The translations under genes were made by a program, and so were the position numbers. The notes beneath the pieces are model-generated. The model was not told the DNA's origin, ran no database searches, and worked only from the letters and a program-made list of their open reading frames with translations. From assembly GCA_050742255.1 (NCBI GenBank), contig JBOGHU010000055.1, positions 1-44,549 on the forward strand: a stretch of DNA of 44,549 nucleotides, written 5' to 3'. Shown piece after piece: positions 21,564 to 30,791 of the stretch (position 1 is its first letter; each line of letters opens with the position of its first letter). Source of the DNA: JBOGHU01 sp050742255. Its GTDB lineage: Bacteria; Actinomycetota; Acidimicrobiia; Acidimicrobiales; CADCSY01.

Positions 21564-22448
21564 CTACCGGTTGGGGGCGTGGACCAGGGGGTCACGCCCC
21601 AGGCCCCGCCAGCCCACCGCCCCGGCGCCGATCAGCGGGCCCTCGTCCCCGAGGCCGGCGGGCACGATGCGGGCGCCGCGGGAGAAGTCCAGCCGGGCAC
21701 GCACATCCAGCTCGGCCTGGGCAGCGGTGAAGAAGGGGGCGCCGAATCCCAACGCCACCGATCCTGCCACCACGGCCAGTCGGAGGTCGCACAGGTTCGC
21801 CACCGTCGCCACCGCCCGGCCGACCATGGTTCCCGCGTGGCGCACCACCTCGGGCCCGGCGTCCTCGGCAGGTGCCCCGGTGGAGCGCCGGATGCCGGTC
21901 CCCGACGCCTCCGCCTCCAGGCACCCGCGGGCGCCGCAGCCGCAGCGGTTGCCCTCAGGCCGGACGATGACGTGACCGATGTGCCCGGCGTTGCCAGTCG
22001 CCCCGTCGAGGAGCCGCCCCCCGCTGACCACCCCGCCGCCGACGCCGGTGGACACGACCATGGCGATGAAGTCGGACCCGCCCGCCGCCACCCCCGTCCA
22101 CCCCTCGGCCAGGGCCAGCGCCTTTGCGTCGTTGTCGACGAAGGTCGGCAGGCCCGTCGCCCGGGCCAGCCGTCGCCGCAGCGGGAACCGGCGCCAGACC
22201 GGGATGTTGAGCGGTGACACCTCCTCGCCACCGCCGGTCATGGGCCCCCCGGCGCCCACGCCGCAGACCACCTCGTCCCCACGGCGGACCTCCTCCACCA
22301 GCGCCAGGAGCACGGCCAGCAGGGCCTCGGCGTCGCCCCCGGGCGTCGGCGCCTGGGCCCGATCGACCAGCCCGCCCGCCTCGTCGACCACGCCCGCCGC
22401 CAGCTTGGTCCCCCCGATGTCGACCGCCAGGGCAGTGGCCACCGGCAC
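21564..22448 (-). CDS. ROK family sugar kinase (glucokinase-like)
   Basis: This 294-residue ROK kinase probably phosphorylates glucose or a related hexose with ATP. The phosphate loop is ALAVDIGGTKLAAGVVD. The sugar-binding/catalytic region has PTFVDNDAKALALAEGW with the catalytic Asp. VSTGVGGGVVSGG follows, then GNAGHIGHVIV with the metal-ligand His, and the ROK zinc signature NRCGCGARGCLEAEASG. GTG 22448 is the start. It lies 45 bp after the broken oxidoreductase gene. A second ROK kinase is encoded at 40136-41128. Confidence 0.9.
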   Translation of the reverse strand: MPVATALAVDIGGTKLAAGVVDEAGGLVDRAQAPTPGGDAEALLAVLLALVEEVRRGDEVVCGVGAGGPMTGGGEEVSPLNIPVWRRFPLRRRLARATGLPTFVDNDAKALALAEGWTGVAAGGSDFIAMVVSTGVGGGVVSGGRLLDGATGNAGHIGHVIVRPEGNRCGCGARGCLEAEASGTGIRRSTGAPAEDAGPEVVRHAGTMVGRAVATVANLCDLRLAVVAGSVALGFGAPFFTAAQAELDVRARLDFSRGARIVPAGLGDEGPLIGAGAVGWRGLGRDPLVHAPNR

Positions 22449-22493
22449 GCACCGTACCCCGACGCCTGCCCGCCGGCCCGGTGCCCCGGCCGG

Positions 22494-23450
22494 TCACCGC
22501 ACCAGGGGGAGGACCTCGTCCCGGTAGAAGCGGAGGAAGCCCTCCTGGTCGGGGCCGATCTGGTGGACGTACAGCTCGTCGTAGCCAGCGTCGATGTAAG
22601 TGCGCAGCGAGGCGGCGTGCCGCTCGGGTTCGGGGCCGCAGGGGATCGGTCCGGGGACGTGCTCCAGGGTCACCAGCTGGACGGCCTGCTCGAACTGCGC
22701 GACCGTGCGCAGCTCCTGGGAGAGCTGGCCGGGCAGGCCCGTGTTCGGCCACAGCCGGTGGGCCAGCTCGGCGGCCTCGTGCTCGTCGGGCCCCCAGCAC
22801 GCCTTCAGCCCGCCCAGGCAGGGCTTGCCGTCGCCCCCCCTGGCGCCGGAAGGAACCGACGAGCTCGGCATCGGGCGACGTGCCCACATACCCGTCGCCG
22901 ACACGGGCGGCCAGCGCCACCGCCTTGGGCCCGAAGCCCGACACCATCACCGGCGGCGGTCGCACGGGGCGGGTGTACAGCTGCGCATCCTCCACCCGGT
23001 AGTGACGGCCCCGGTGCGTGACGCTCTCGCCCATCCACAGCGCCCGGATGATCCACACGGCCTCGTCGAGCATCTCCAGGCGCGTGCCCGGCTCCGGCCA
23101 CGAGTCGCCCAGCACGTGCTCGTTCAGGTTCTCGCCGCTGCCGACGCCGAGGAAGAACCGCCCCGGGAGCATCTCGGCGGCGGTCGCGGCCGCCTGGGCG
23201 ACGATCGCGGGGTGGAGGCGGATGGTCGGGCAGGTCACGCCGGTGCCGACACGCATCCGGTCGGTCGCCTCGGCGATGCCGCCCAGCACACACCACACGA
23301 ACGGGCTCTGCCCCTGCGCCGAGACCCACGGGTGGTAGTGGTCGGACAACCATGCGGTCGTGAACCCGGCCTCCTCGGCCATGGCCGCGAAGCGCGCGAG
23401 GTCGCGCCCCCCGTGCTCCTCGCTCGACAGGCTGTACCCGATTCCACCAT
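22494..23450 (-). pseudogene. F420-dependent luciferase-like (LLM) oxidoreductase, two frameshifts as read
   Basis: This is a flavin/F420 luciferase-like monooxygenase of the type G6DH_rel / Rv-type F420 oxidoreductase. Family sequence is continuous from GYSLSSEEHGG through MAEEAGFTTAWLSDHYHPWV, MRVGTGVTCPTIRLHPA, RFFLGVGSGENLNEHV, RVGDGYVGTSPDA and GSFRR. It then jumps frame at the seven-C run 22834-22840 and continues CWGPDEHEAAELAHRLWPN, CGPEPERHAASLRTYIDAG and HQIGPDQEGFLRFYR to the stop at 22494. At the 5' end the conserved GYSLSSEEHG has no in-frame start, because TAG lies eight codons before it. One missing G near 23444 would join it to ATG 23450 (MVGIGYSL...). Repairing both gives 318 residues, the family length. 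Confidence 0.85.
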
Positions 23451-23499
23451 GCCGCCCCTACCCACCATGCCGCCTCCACCCACCATGCCGCCCCCGGTC
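23446..23499 (-). repeat. Three 18-bp tandem repeats holding repeated start codons
   Basis: Units at 23446-23463, 23464-23481 and 23482-23499 share ACCATGCCGCC (plus strand) followed by a variable 7-bp end. On the minus strand each unit contains GGCATGGTGG, so three in-frame ATG-GTG pairs are presented in front of the F420 oxidoreductase gene. The rest of the gap to the moxR ATG (23500-23637) holds no ORF. It has a TAGTCT at 23524-23529 that might be a -10 element, without a clear -35. Confidence 0.8.
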
Positions 23500-23637
23500 G
23501 GCCCCCGGGACCCACCGCCCCGCTAGTCTGCGGACAGCGCCCGGGGCCGGCGCTGTTCCTCCTCGGCAGCGGAGCCGAACCTGACCACCACCACACCAGG
23601 GAGGGAGAATGACCTCGACGGGGCAAGGAGCCAGGCG

Positions 23638-24609
<972 letters not shown>

Positions 24610-24611
24610 CC

Positions 24612-25841
24612 ATGCCCACCCGAGCAGGGTGGACCGCAGCCATGGCCTCGGCCGCCGTGATCGGGGCCGGGCGGCTGTTCGGCATCTTCGAGCTGTACCT
24701 GGTGGGCGCAGGCGGGGCGGCCCTGGTGATCGCCGCCACGGTCGCGGTGTGGCTGGCCCGTCACCGCGTGGCGGTGGCCCGGCGGCTGCACCCGTCCCGG
24801 CTCCACGCCGGCACCACGTGCCGGGTCACTCTGGAGCTCACCAACCGCGGCAACCGGCGCACCCCGATGATCCTGCTGTGCGACGTCATCGGCGGCCGCG
24901 ACGTGACCCTCGGCCTGGAGCCCCTCCCGCCCGGCGGGCACGCCGCCCCCTGGTACCAGTTCCCCGCCCCCCGCCGAGGCATCCTCGGCCTGGGGCCGCT
25001 CGAGGCCCAGGTGTCGGACCCCTTCGGCCTGGCCGCGGCCTCGAACCCGGCCGCGCCCCGCATCGAGGTCACGGTGTGGCCGGCGGTGGACGACGTCGTC
25101 CCCCCGCCCCACACCCATGGCGACCAGCCCCTGGCGGGCACCGACCACCCGACGCCCATGGCGACCCTCGGCGAGGACTTCCACTCGCTGCGGCCGTACG
25201 TCCCCGGAGACGACCTGCGCCGGGTCCACTGGCGGTCCTCGGCCCGGCGGGACGACCTGGTGATCCGCAACGACGAGCTCCCCTGGCAGGGCCGGGTGAC
25301 CGTCCTCCTCGACACCCGCGCCGGCGCCCACTCCCCTTCGACGTTCGAACAGGCGGTCTCGGCGGCGGCCAGCATCGTCACCGCCAGCGCCCGCCACCGC
25401 TTCCTGGTGCGACTGGCCACCGCCTCGGGCGATGACACCGGCTTCGCCGCCGACTTCGACCACATCACGGCGCTCATGGACCGCCTGGCCCTGGTGGGCC
25501 TCGACGACCCGGGCCGCCGTTCCGCCGTCCTGGCGGCCGAGCCCACCCTCCGCCGATCGCTCCCGGCGTCGCTGGAGGAGACGACCCTGCTGGCGGCGGT
25601 GCTGGCCAACCTGGCGCGTCCCGGGAGCGGAGGGGCGCTGGTGGCGTTGCTGGGCGGGGGGGACGGGGCCCCCGTGGAGGAGCTCTCCGCCCTGCGGGGG
25701 TGCTACGGCAACCTCACGCTGGTGGTCTTCATGCCCGGAGCCGGCCCGCCGGCCCGCCGTAGGGCGGACGTGATCGTGATCGACGACGCCAACCCCTTCG
25801 CCCCGACCTGGAACAAGGTCATGGCCGGCGCCCTGCGGTGA
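24612..25841 (+). CDS. DUF58 domain membrane-anchored protein
   Basis: This 409-residue protein has two N-terminal hydrophobic segments (about residues 8-25 and 30-50). A beta-rich region follows, and then the DUF58 block. That block carries GEDFHSLRPYVPGDDLRRVH, WRSSARRDDLVIRNDE and VTVLLDTRAG, the start of a VWA-like fold with an incomplete metal site. DUF58 proteins are thought to be clients or partners of MoxR. The stop overlaps the GTG of the transglutaminase gene, so coordinated synthesis is expected. The molecular role is not established. Confidence 0.92.
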   Translation: MPTRAGWTAAMASAAVIGAGRLFGIFELYLVGAGGAALVIAATVAVWLARHRVAVARRLHPSRLHAGTTCRVTLELTNRGNRRTPMILLCDVIGGRDVTLGLEPLPPGGHAAPWYQFPAPRRGILGLGPLEAQVSDPFGLAAASNPAAPRIEVTVWPAVDDVVPPPHTHGDQPLAGTDHPTPMATLGEDFHSLRPYVPGDDLRRVHWRSSARRDDLVIRNDELPWQGRVTVLLDTRAGAHSPSTFEQAVSAAASIVTASARHRFLVRLATASGDDTGFAADFDHITALMDRLALVGLDDPGRRSAVLAAEPTLRRSLPASLEETTLLAAVLANLARPGSGGALVALLGGGDGAPVEELSALRGCYGNLTLVVFMPGAGPPARRRADVIVIDDANPFAPTWNKVMAGALR

Positions 25842-28204
25842 TCGCCGGCCCCCGCCACCCCACCCGCCCTCTCGAGGTGGCCGTCGAGGTCACGCTGACC
25901 CTGCTCACCGCCGCCAGCGTCCTGGGCCTGGCCCGCCTGTTCACCGACGGTTCCTCCCTGCTCCCGCTCCTCCTCGTCACCGTGGCCGCCCACGTCACCG
26001 CCGGCACCTGCCGCCGTCTCCGGCTCTCGGCGATGCCCACGCTGGTGGCGGCCACGCTGGGGCTGACCCTGCTCGGCTCCTGGCTGATCCTCCCCCACAC
26101 GACGGTGGTTGGCCTGCCCACCCCGGGGACCATCGCTGAGTCGGTCCGAGGGCTGTCGTCGGCATGGACCGCCCTCGACGACCTGGTCGCCCCCGTCCCC
26201 GCCCGGCCCGGGCTCCTGCTGGCGTTCGCCCTCGGGGTGTGGATGGTGGCCTTCCTCGCCGACACCGCCGCCTTCCGCGCCAGGGGGCCCGTGGAGGCCG
26301 CCGTCCCCGCCGCCACCCTCTTCGTCGTGGGGTCGGCGCTCGGCGCCCCGCGCCACCGCATCCTCACCACCGCCGCCTTCCTCGTCGCCCTCGTCGCCTA
26401 CTGGCTGGCACAGCGCCTGGCCGGCCACGCCGCCGCCCCCGCCTGGCGCCGGGGTGACCGGGCCCCCCGGGGACGGCGCCGGCTGGCCGTGACCGGCGCC
26501 GCCATCGGCGCCGGGGCGGTGGTCGCAGCGGTGGTGGTCGGCCCCCTCCTGCCCGGCATCGAGGCCCAGGCAGTCGTCCCCTGGCGGGCCGGCGAACGGG
26601 AGGGGCCGGGATCGCGGGTCACCGTGAGCCCCCTGGTCGACATCCGCAGCCAGCTGGTCGACCGGTCGGCGGTGGAGGTCTTCACCGTCCGCAGCGACGT
26701 CCGGAGCTACTGGCGGCTGACCTCCCTCGAGATCTTCGACGGTCGCGTCTGGTCCTCGAAGGGGCGGTACCGCCCCGCCGAGGGCGGCCTCCCCGAGGCG
26801 GCACCGGCCCCACTGACCACGACCGAGCGCGGTGTCCAGGACTTCGAGATCGGCCAGCTCTCCTCGTTCTGGCTCCCCGCCGCCTACCGACCGGTGGCCA
26901 TCGACGGCACCGACGCCCGCTACGACCCGGCGTCGGCGAGCCTGCTGACCGACGAGACGACCGCCCAGGGCCTCCGCTACACGGTGCGCTCGGACCTGCC
27001 CTCCCTCACCGCCGGGGACCTGGGGACCGCCCCCCCCGACGGGGTGGCCGCCGACATCGTCGGCACCTACACCGCGCTCCCCCCCGACTTCAGCCTTCCC
27101 GTCCGACGGGAGGCGGAGCGCCTCGTCACCGGCACCTCCACCGCCTACGAGAGGGCCAGGGCCCTCCAGGACCACTTCCGAGACGGCGGGTTCACCTACG
27201 ACCTCGAGGTCCAGCCCGGCCACAGCGGCAGCGACCTCGAGCGCTTCCTGTTCGACACCCGGCGGGGCTACTGCGAGCAATTCGCCGGTACCTACGCAGC
27301 CATGGCCCGGGCCGTGGGCCTCCCGGCACGGGTGGCGGTGGGCTTCACCCCCGGCGAGGTCGAGGAGGGCGGCGCCTACCGGGTCCGGGGACTGAACGCC
27401 CACGCCTGGCCCGAGGTGTACCTGGCTGGCTACGGCTGGGTCCCCTTCGAGCCCACTCCGGGACGGGGCATCCCCGGCGCCGAGGCCTACACCGGGGTCC
27501 CCGAGCAACAGGCCACCCCCGACGACCCCACCACCGCCACCACCGCCGCGCCTGCCGCCGGCGCCGCGACCAGCGTCCCCGCCGACGCCGGGCCACAGCC
27601 GGCGACCCGCTCCGAGCCGGCGACCGGGCCGGGGCCTGCCGACGAAGGCTCGCCGGGGTGGCGACGCCTGGCCCTCGCCGGTGCCGTCCTCCTCGGTGGG
27701 CCCACCCTGTGGCTGGCGGCGGTGGAGGCTGTGGTCCGCGCCCGTCGGGCCCGCCGCCGGGCGGCGGCGTCGACTCCCGGCCAGCGGATCCTGGTCGCCT
27801 GGCAGGAGGTGGGCGAGGAGCTGGCCTGGTCCGGCCGGGCGCCCTGGGCCTGGGAGACGCCCGCCGAGTACGCGGGGCGGGCGTCGTCGGTGCCCGGCGT
27901 CGACCCGGTGGTGGTGGCAGACCTGGCGGAGCTGGCCGCCGCCGCCAGCTTCGGGCCCGGTGGGATGGACGATGGCCTGGCCCGTCGAGCCGTGGAGGGG
28001 GCGGCCCGGGTACGACGGTCGGTTCTAGACGACCTGGGGGCACTGGGCCGGATCCGGCGGGCCGCCGATCCTCGCCGGCTCCGCTCCCACCCTCGGGGGG
28101 CGCTCCGCCTCCGGGGCGACGGTCAGCGGCAGGCCGGGGGCCCGAGGGGATCGGCGCCAGCCGGGGCGGTGGGCCGCCGCCGCAGCCTCACTCGTCCTTC
28201 TTGA
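25838..28204 (+). CDS. Multi-pass membrane protein with extracytoplasmic transglutaminase-like domain
   Basis: The 788 residues begin with six or seven membrane helices (about residues 10-245, DUF3488-like). An extracytoplasmic region follows, with a transglutaminase core at about residues 430-550. The catalytic Cys lies in TRRGYCEQFAGTYAAMAR, the His in RVRGLNAHAWPEVYLAGYGW, and an acidic third residue follows in PFEPTPG. A Thr/Ala/Pro-rich linker, one further helix (LALAGAVLLGGPTLWLAAVE) and a DUF4129-like cytosolic end complete it. The family is a standard partner of MoxR and DUF58. A role in envelope protein processing or cross-linking is inferred. GTG 25838 overlaps the DUF58 stop. The 3' end overlaps the convergent DUF3040 gene by 17 bp. 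Confidence 0.92.
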   Translation: MIAGPRHPTRPLEVAVEVTLTLLTAASVLGLARLFTDGSSLLPLLLVTVAAHVTAGTCRRLRLSAMPTLVAATLGLTLLGSWLILPHTTVVGLPTPGTIAESVRGLSSAWTALDDLVAPVPARPGLLLAFALGVWMVAFLADTAAFRARGPVEAAVPAATLFVVGSALGAPRHRILTTAAFLVALVAYWLAQRLAGHAAAPAWRRGDRAPRGRRRLAVTGAAIGAGAVVAAVVVGPLLPGIEAQAVVPWRAGEREGPGSRVTVSPLVDIRSQLVDRSAVEVFTVRSDVRSYWRLTSLEIFDGRVWSSKGRYRPAEGGLPEAAPAPLTTTERGVQDFEIGQLSSFWLPAAYRPVAIDGTDARYDPASASLLTDETTAQGLRYTVRSDLPSLTAGDLGTAPPDGVAADIVGTYTALPPDFSLPVRREAERLVTGTSTAYERARALQDHFRDGGFTYDLEVQPGHSGSDLERFLFDTRRGYCEQFAGTYAAMARAVGLPARVAVGFTPGEVEEGGAYRVRGLNAHAWPEVYLAGYGWVPFEPTPGRGIPGAEAYTGVPEQQATPDDPTTATTAAPAAGAATSVPADAGPQPATRSEPATGPGPADEGSPGWRRLALAGAVLLGGPTLWLAAVEAVVRARRARRRAAASTPGQRILVAWQEVGEELAWSGRAPWAWETPAEYAGRASSVPGVDPVVVADLAELAAAASFGPGGMDDGLARRAVEGAARVRRSVLDDLGALGRIRRAADPRRLRSHPRGALRLRGDGQRQAGGPRGSAPAGAVGRRRSLTRPS

Positions 28205-28562
28205 ACCGCTCCCGAGCCCGCTGGCGGGCCGAGTTGAGGTAGTCGCGCACGCCCGACGCCCGGACCGACCCTGTCCACTGGTGCCAGCCGGCCCGGCCCA
28301 TCTTGCGCAGGTTCCGCTCGAAGAGGACGGCCGAGCCGAGCATGGCCAGGAAGCCCCCGAACGCCAGGAGCGGCGAGACGGCCAGCGTCGCGATCATGAA
28401 GGCCACACCGGCCAAGAACCCCAGGCCCGCCCACTTCAGGTTGCGACCGGCGTGACGGTAGATGGTGGTCGAGCCCACCTCCCGGACGAGCTCGGGGTCC
28501 GACGCCCGGAGCTGGTGCTCGATCTCCTCGATGATGCGCTGTTCGTCCTCGGAAAGCGGCAC
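28188..28562 (-). CDS. DUF3040 membrane protein
   Basis: This 124-residue protein begins MPLSEDEQRIIEEIEHQL, the near-invariant start of actinobacterial DUF3040 proteins. Two adjacent helices follow (about residues 42-62 and 64-82), then a basic C-terminal tail. The family is confined largely to Actinobacteria and often lies near dcw genes; the function is unknown. It converges on the transglutaminase gene. Upstream it has its own intergenic region with an 11-bp direct repeat and a TAGCAT element. Confidence 0.9.
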   Translation of the reverse strand: MPLSEDEQRIIEEIEHQLRASDPELVREVGSTTIYRHAGRNLKWAGLGFLAGVAFMIATLAVSPLLAFGGFLAMLGSAVLFERNLRKMGRAGWHQWTGSVRASGVRDYLNSARQRARERFKKDE

Positions 28563-28624
28563 GCTCCCCCGTCCTTCGCACTGCAGCCTGGCCTCACCGG
28601 TCGAGCCCGGCCTCCTCTGATGCT

Positions 28625-28646
28625 ACTCGCGATCCACTCGCGATCT
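28625..28646 (-). promoter_or_regulatory. 11-bp direct repeat beside a -10-like element upstream of the DUF3040 gene
   Basis: ACTCGCGATCC (28625-28635) is followed directly by ACTCGCGATCT (28636-28646), one helical turn apart. On the minus strand they adjoin TAGCAT (28625-28620), a possible -10 for the DUF3040 gene about 60 bp upstream of its ATG. The -35 region is weak. The layout suits an operator. Confidence 0.35.
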
Positions 28647-28717
28647 TCCCACGCCACGCCCGAGCCCACAACGGGCCCCGGTCTGTGCCGCACCGCCAAC
28701 GCCGCCTCCTCCCCGCT

Positions 28718-28768
28718 CGTTCTCCGGTCACCCGACGTCGCTCAGCGACGGTGGGCGACCGGAGAACG
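28718..28768. repeat. Nested hairpin in a divergent intergenic region
   Basis: Outer arms of 12 bp (CGTTCTCCGGTC at 28718-28729 and its exact complement at 28757-28768) enclose a second perfect stem, CGTCGC-TCA-GCGACG (28736-28750). It lies 33 bp before ATG 28801, so it would be in the leader or promoter of that gene. The remainder of 28563-28800 shows no ORF. Confidence 0.75.
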
Positions 28769-28800
28769 GGGACCCGGGCGGGCGAGCCCACGCACCTACC

Positions 28801-29130
28801 ATGAGGGCCGTGGCCGACCGCCCCGGTCCTACCCGGGCCCGCCCGTACGCCCCCACGGCCCTGCCCTCTGTCACCGCCCGGGCCCTGGCTGTCCTCGCCA
28901 TCCTGGTGGGGGGGGCGTGCGGAGGGCTGATCGGCTGGGCGGTGGCCGACGTGCAGTGCGGCGCCACCGGAGCTCCCACCGCCACCGAGGGCGCCGGCTG
29001 CTCCACGGTGGAGGGACTGGGTGCCTTCGTCGGCGCCGTCGCCGGTGCCGCCGGCGTGGCCGTCATCGCCGTGCTGGTCCTGCGGGCCATGGCCGAGTGG
29101 CGCCGCCAGCTCCCACCCGAGCACCGCTGA
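28801..29130 (+). CDS. Small two-helix membrane protein
   Basis: This 109-residue protein has a basic, proline-rich N-terminus and helix 1 (LAVLAILVGGACGGLIGWAV). A short extracytoplasmic loop follows with two cysteines (VQCGATG and GAGCSTVEG) that could form a disulfide. Helix 2 is GAFVGAVAGAAGVAVIAVLV, followed by a basic cytosolic end. I do not recognise a family. It is preceded by a strong hairpin and followed by the convergent PIG-L gene. Hydrophobicity and strong third-position GC bias support it as real. Confidence 0.65.
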   Translation: MRAVADRPGPTRARPYAPTALPSVTARALAVLAILVGGACGGLIGWAVADVQCGATGAPTATEGAGCSTVEGLGAFVGAVAGAAGVAVIAVLVLRAMAEWRRQLPPEHR

Positions 29131-29155
29131 CACCGGGCCCACCACCGGCTCCCTC

Positions 29156-29872
29156 TCACCGCTGGAACCGCAGCCGCCGGAAGCCCTCGGCGAAGCGCAG
29201 CCCGGCTCGACGTCCCTCCTCCTCGGCCCGGTGCCGCACGAAGTCGCCCAGCCACGCCTCGGCGTCGTCCGCCAGCTGGCTGCGGTGGCAGAACAGCGCC
29301 GCCACCTTGGCGTCGAGCGCCGCCTCCACGTCGACCCAGGTGTCGGGCTCCAGGGTCCCCGACAGCAGCACGGTCGCGACCTGGTGGGCGGGGCCGCGGT
29401 CGGGGAAGTAGAGAGGCGACCCCGCCGCCGGCGCCACGGCGTCGAGGGTGGCCCAGCCGATGGCCCGGTGGTCCACGTGGTTCACGTACCCGTCACCGAA
29501 GAAGACCGCGGTGGGGTCGGGGCAGATGACCACGCTGGGGCGGTGACGCCGGATCAGCCCGACCAGGTCGGCGCGGAGGGTGGCGTCGCCCAGCTCCCCG
29601 TCGGGACGGCCCAGCATCTCCACCGATGCCACGCCCAGCGTCCCGGCGGCGGCGGCCACCTCCTCCGCCCGCCGCCGGGCCAGGTCGGCGGGATCGACGA
29701 GCGGGTCCGCTGAGCCCTTATCCCCCGCCGTGCCGATGACGACCACCACCTCGGTCCCGGCCGCCGCCCAGCGGGCCAGGGCCCCCCCGCAGGACATCTC
29801 CGGATCGTCGGGGTGGGCGTAGGCCGCCACGGCCCGGTCGGGAACGACGTCGAACAGGTCGGCCGCCGCCAT
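29156..29872 (-). CDS. PIG-L family zinc deacetylase (LmbE-like)
   Basis: PIG-L proteins remove N-acetyl groups from sugars or sugar conjugates such as GlcNAc-inositol or mycothiol intermediates. Seen here are the zinc motif AAYAHPDDPEMSCGGALARW (AHPDDxE), VVVVIGTAGDKGS, RRRAEEVAAAAGTLG and the second metal segment GYVNHVDHRAIGWA (HxxH). It has 238 residues from ATG 29872; GTG 29875 would add one residue. The neighbouring divergent inositol-phosphatase-family gene makes an inositol-linked thiol pathway imaginable, but mshA or mshC are not nearby and the substrate is open. Confidence 0.9.
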   Translation of the reverse strand: MAAADLFDVVPDRAVAAYAHPDDPEMSCGGALARWAAAGTEVVVVIGTAGDKGSADPLVDPADLARRRAEEVAAAAGTLGVASVEMLGRPDGELGDATLRADLVGLIRRHRPSVVICPDPTAVFFGDGYVNHVDHRAIGWATLDAVAPAAGSPLYFPDRGPAHQVATVLLSGTLEPDTWVDVEAALDAKVAALFCHRSQLADDAEAWLGDFVRHRAEEEGRRAGLRFAEGFRRLRFQR

Positions 29873-29913
29873 CACGATCCCGTGCCGGTCACGAGGCGAC
29901 CCTACCGCTGCCG

Positions 29914-29919
29914 TATTGT
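29914..29919 (+). promoter_or_regulatory. -10 element for a leaderless transcript
   Basis: TATTGT ends exactly 6 bp before ATG 29926, so transcription would begin at or next to the start codon. No Shine-Dalgarno sequence is present. The -35 region is not recognisable. Confidence 0.45.
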
Positions 29920-29925
29920 GCTCCG

Positions 29926-30720
29926 ATGACGCCCGATCCAGAGGAGCTGCTGAGCCTGGCCCGCCTGGTGGCGGGCCAGGCCGCGGCCCTGCTGCTAGGT
30001 GGCCTCGACCAGGCCCGGGGGTCGGTCGGCACCAAGAGCTCGGCCACCGACATGGTGACCGAGATGGACCGCGCCTCGGAGCGGCTCATCGTCGGCGAGC
30101 TGCGGCGGCTCCGTCCCCACGACGGCATCCTGGCCGAGGAGGGAGCGGCGGAGGACGGGTCCACCGGTGTCCGGTGGGTCGTCGACCCGCTCGACGGCAC
30201 GACCAACTACCTGTACCGCCTCCCGCCCTTCGCGGTCTCCATCGCCGCCGAGGTGGAGGGGATGACCCAGGCGGCGGTCGTCGTGGACCCCGCCCACGGC
30301 GAGACCTTCACCGCGGCGCGGGGCCGGGGGGCAGCCCTCAACGACCGACCGATCCGCTGTGGCGGCGCCGACGACCTGGCCACCGCCCTGGTGGGGACGG
30401 GCTTCGCCTACGACCGGGAGCGTCGAGCCGACCAGGCCAGGGCGCTCGTGGGCGTCCTGCCGGCGGTCCGCGACGTGCGACGGCACGGCGCCGCCGCGGT
30501 GGACCTGTGCTGGGTGGCGTGTGGTCGGCTCGACGGCTTCTTCGAGCGAGGACTGCAGAGCTGGGACATCGCCGCCGGTCTGCTGGTGGCCAGCGAGGCG
30601 GGGGCGCGGACGGGGGACCTCGCCGGCGGGCCCCCCTCCACCGAGTTCACCCTGGCTGCCCCTCCGGGCCTGTTCGACCCGCTGCGCGCCCTGCTCACCG
30701 CTGCCGGGGCGGGAGGGTAG
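29926..30720 (+). CDS. Inositol monophosphatase family phosphatase
   Basis: This is a magnesium-dependent sugar- or inositol-phosphate phosphatase. It has 264 residues. The metal-binding motifs are GILAEEGAA (Glu), WVVDPLDGTTNYLY (DPxDGT) and LQSWDIAAGLLVASEAGA (WDxAAG), all intact. TDMVTEMDRASE near residue 40 is typical for the family. The substrate may be inositol-1-phosphate, histidinol-phosphate or another sugar phosphate and cannot be fixed from the sequence. It is divergent from the PIG-L gene and appears leaderless. Confidence 0.92.
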   Translation: MTPDPEELLSLARLVAGQAAALLLGGLDQARGSVGTKSSATDMVTEMDRASERLIVGELRRLRPHDGILAEEGAAEDGSTGVRWVVDPLDGTTNYLYRLPPFAVSIAAEVEGMTQAAVVVDPAHGETFTAARGRGAALNDRPIRCGGADDLATALVGTGFAYDRERRADQARALVGVLPAVRDVRRHGAAAVDLCWVACGRLDGFFERGLQSWDIAAGLLVASEAGARTGDLAGGPPSTEFTLAAPPGLFDPLRALLTAAGAGG

Positions 30721-30779
30721 CCGGAGGCATCGTCACGGGATCGTCACCAACAGGTCACGGGGCTGTCGGATCGGCGCGG

Positions 30780-30785
30780 CACAAT
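30780..30785 (+). promoter_or_regulatory. -10 element for a leaderless STAS transcript
   Basis: CACAAT ends 6 bp before ATG 30792, the same arrangement as at 29914-29919. No ribosome binding site and no clear -35 are seen. Confidence 0.35.
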
Positions 30786-30791
30786 CCGGCG

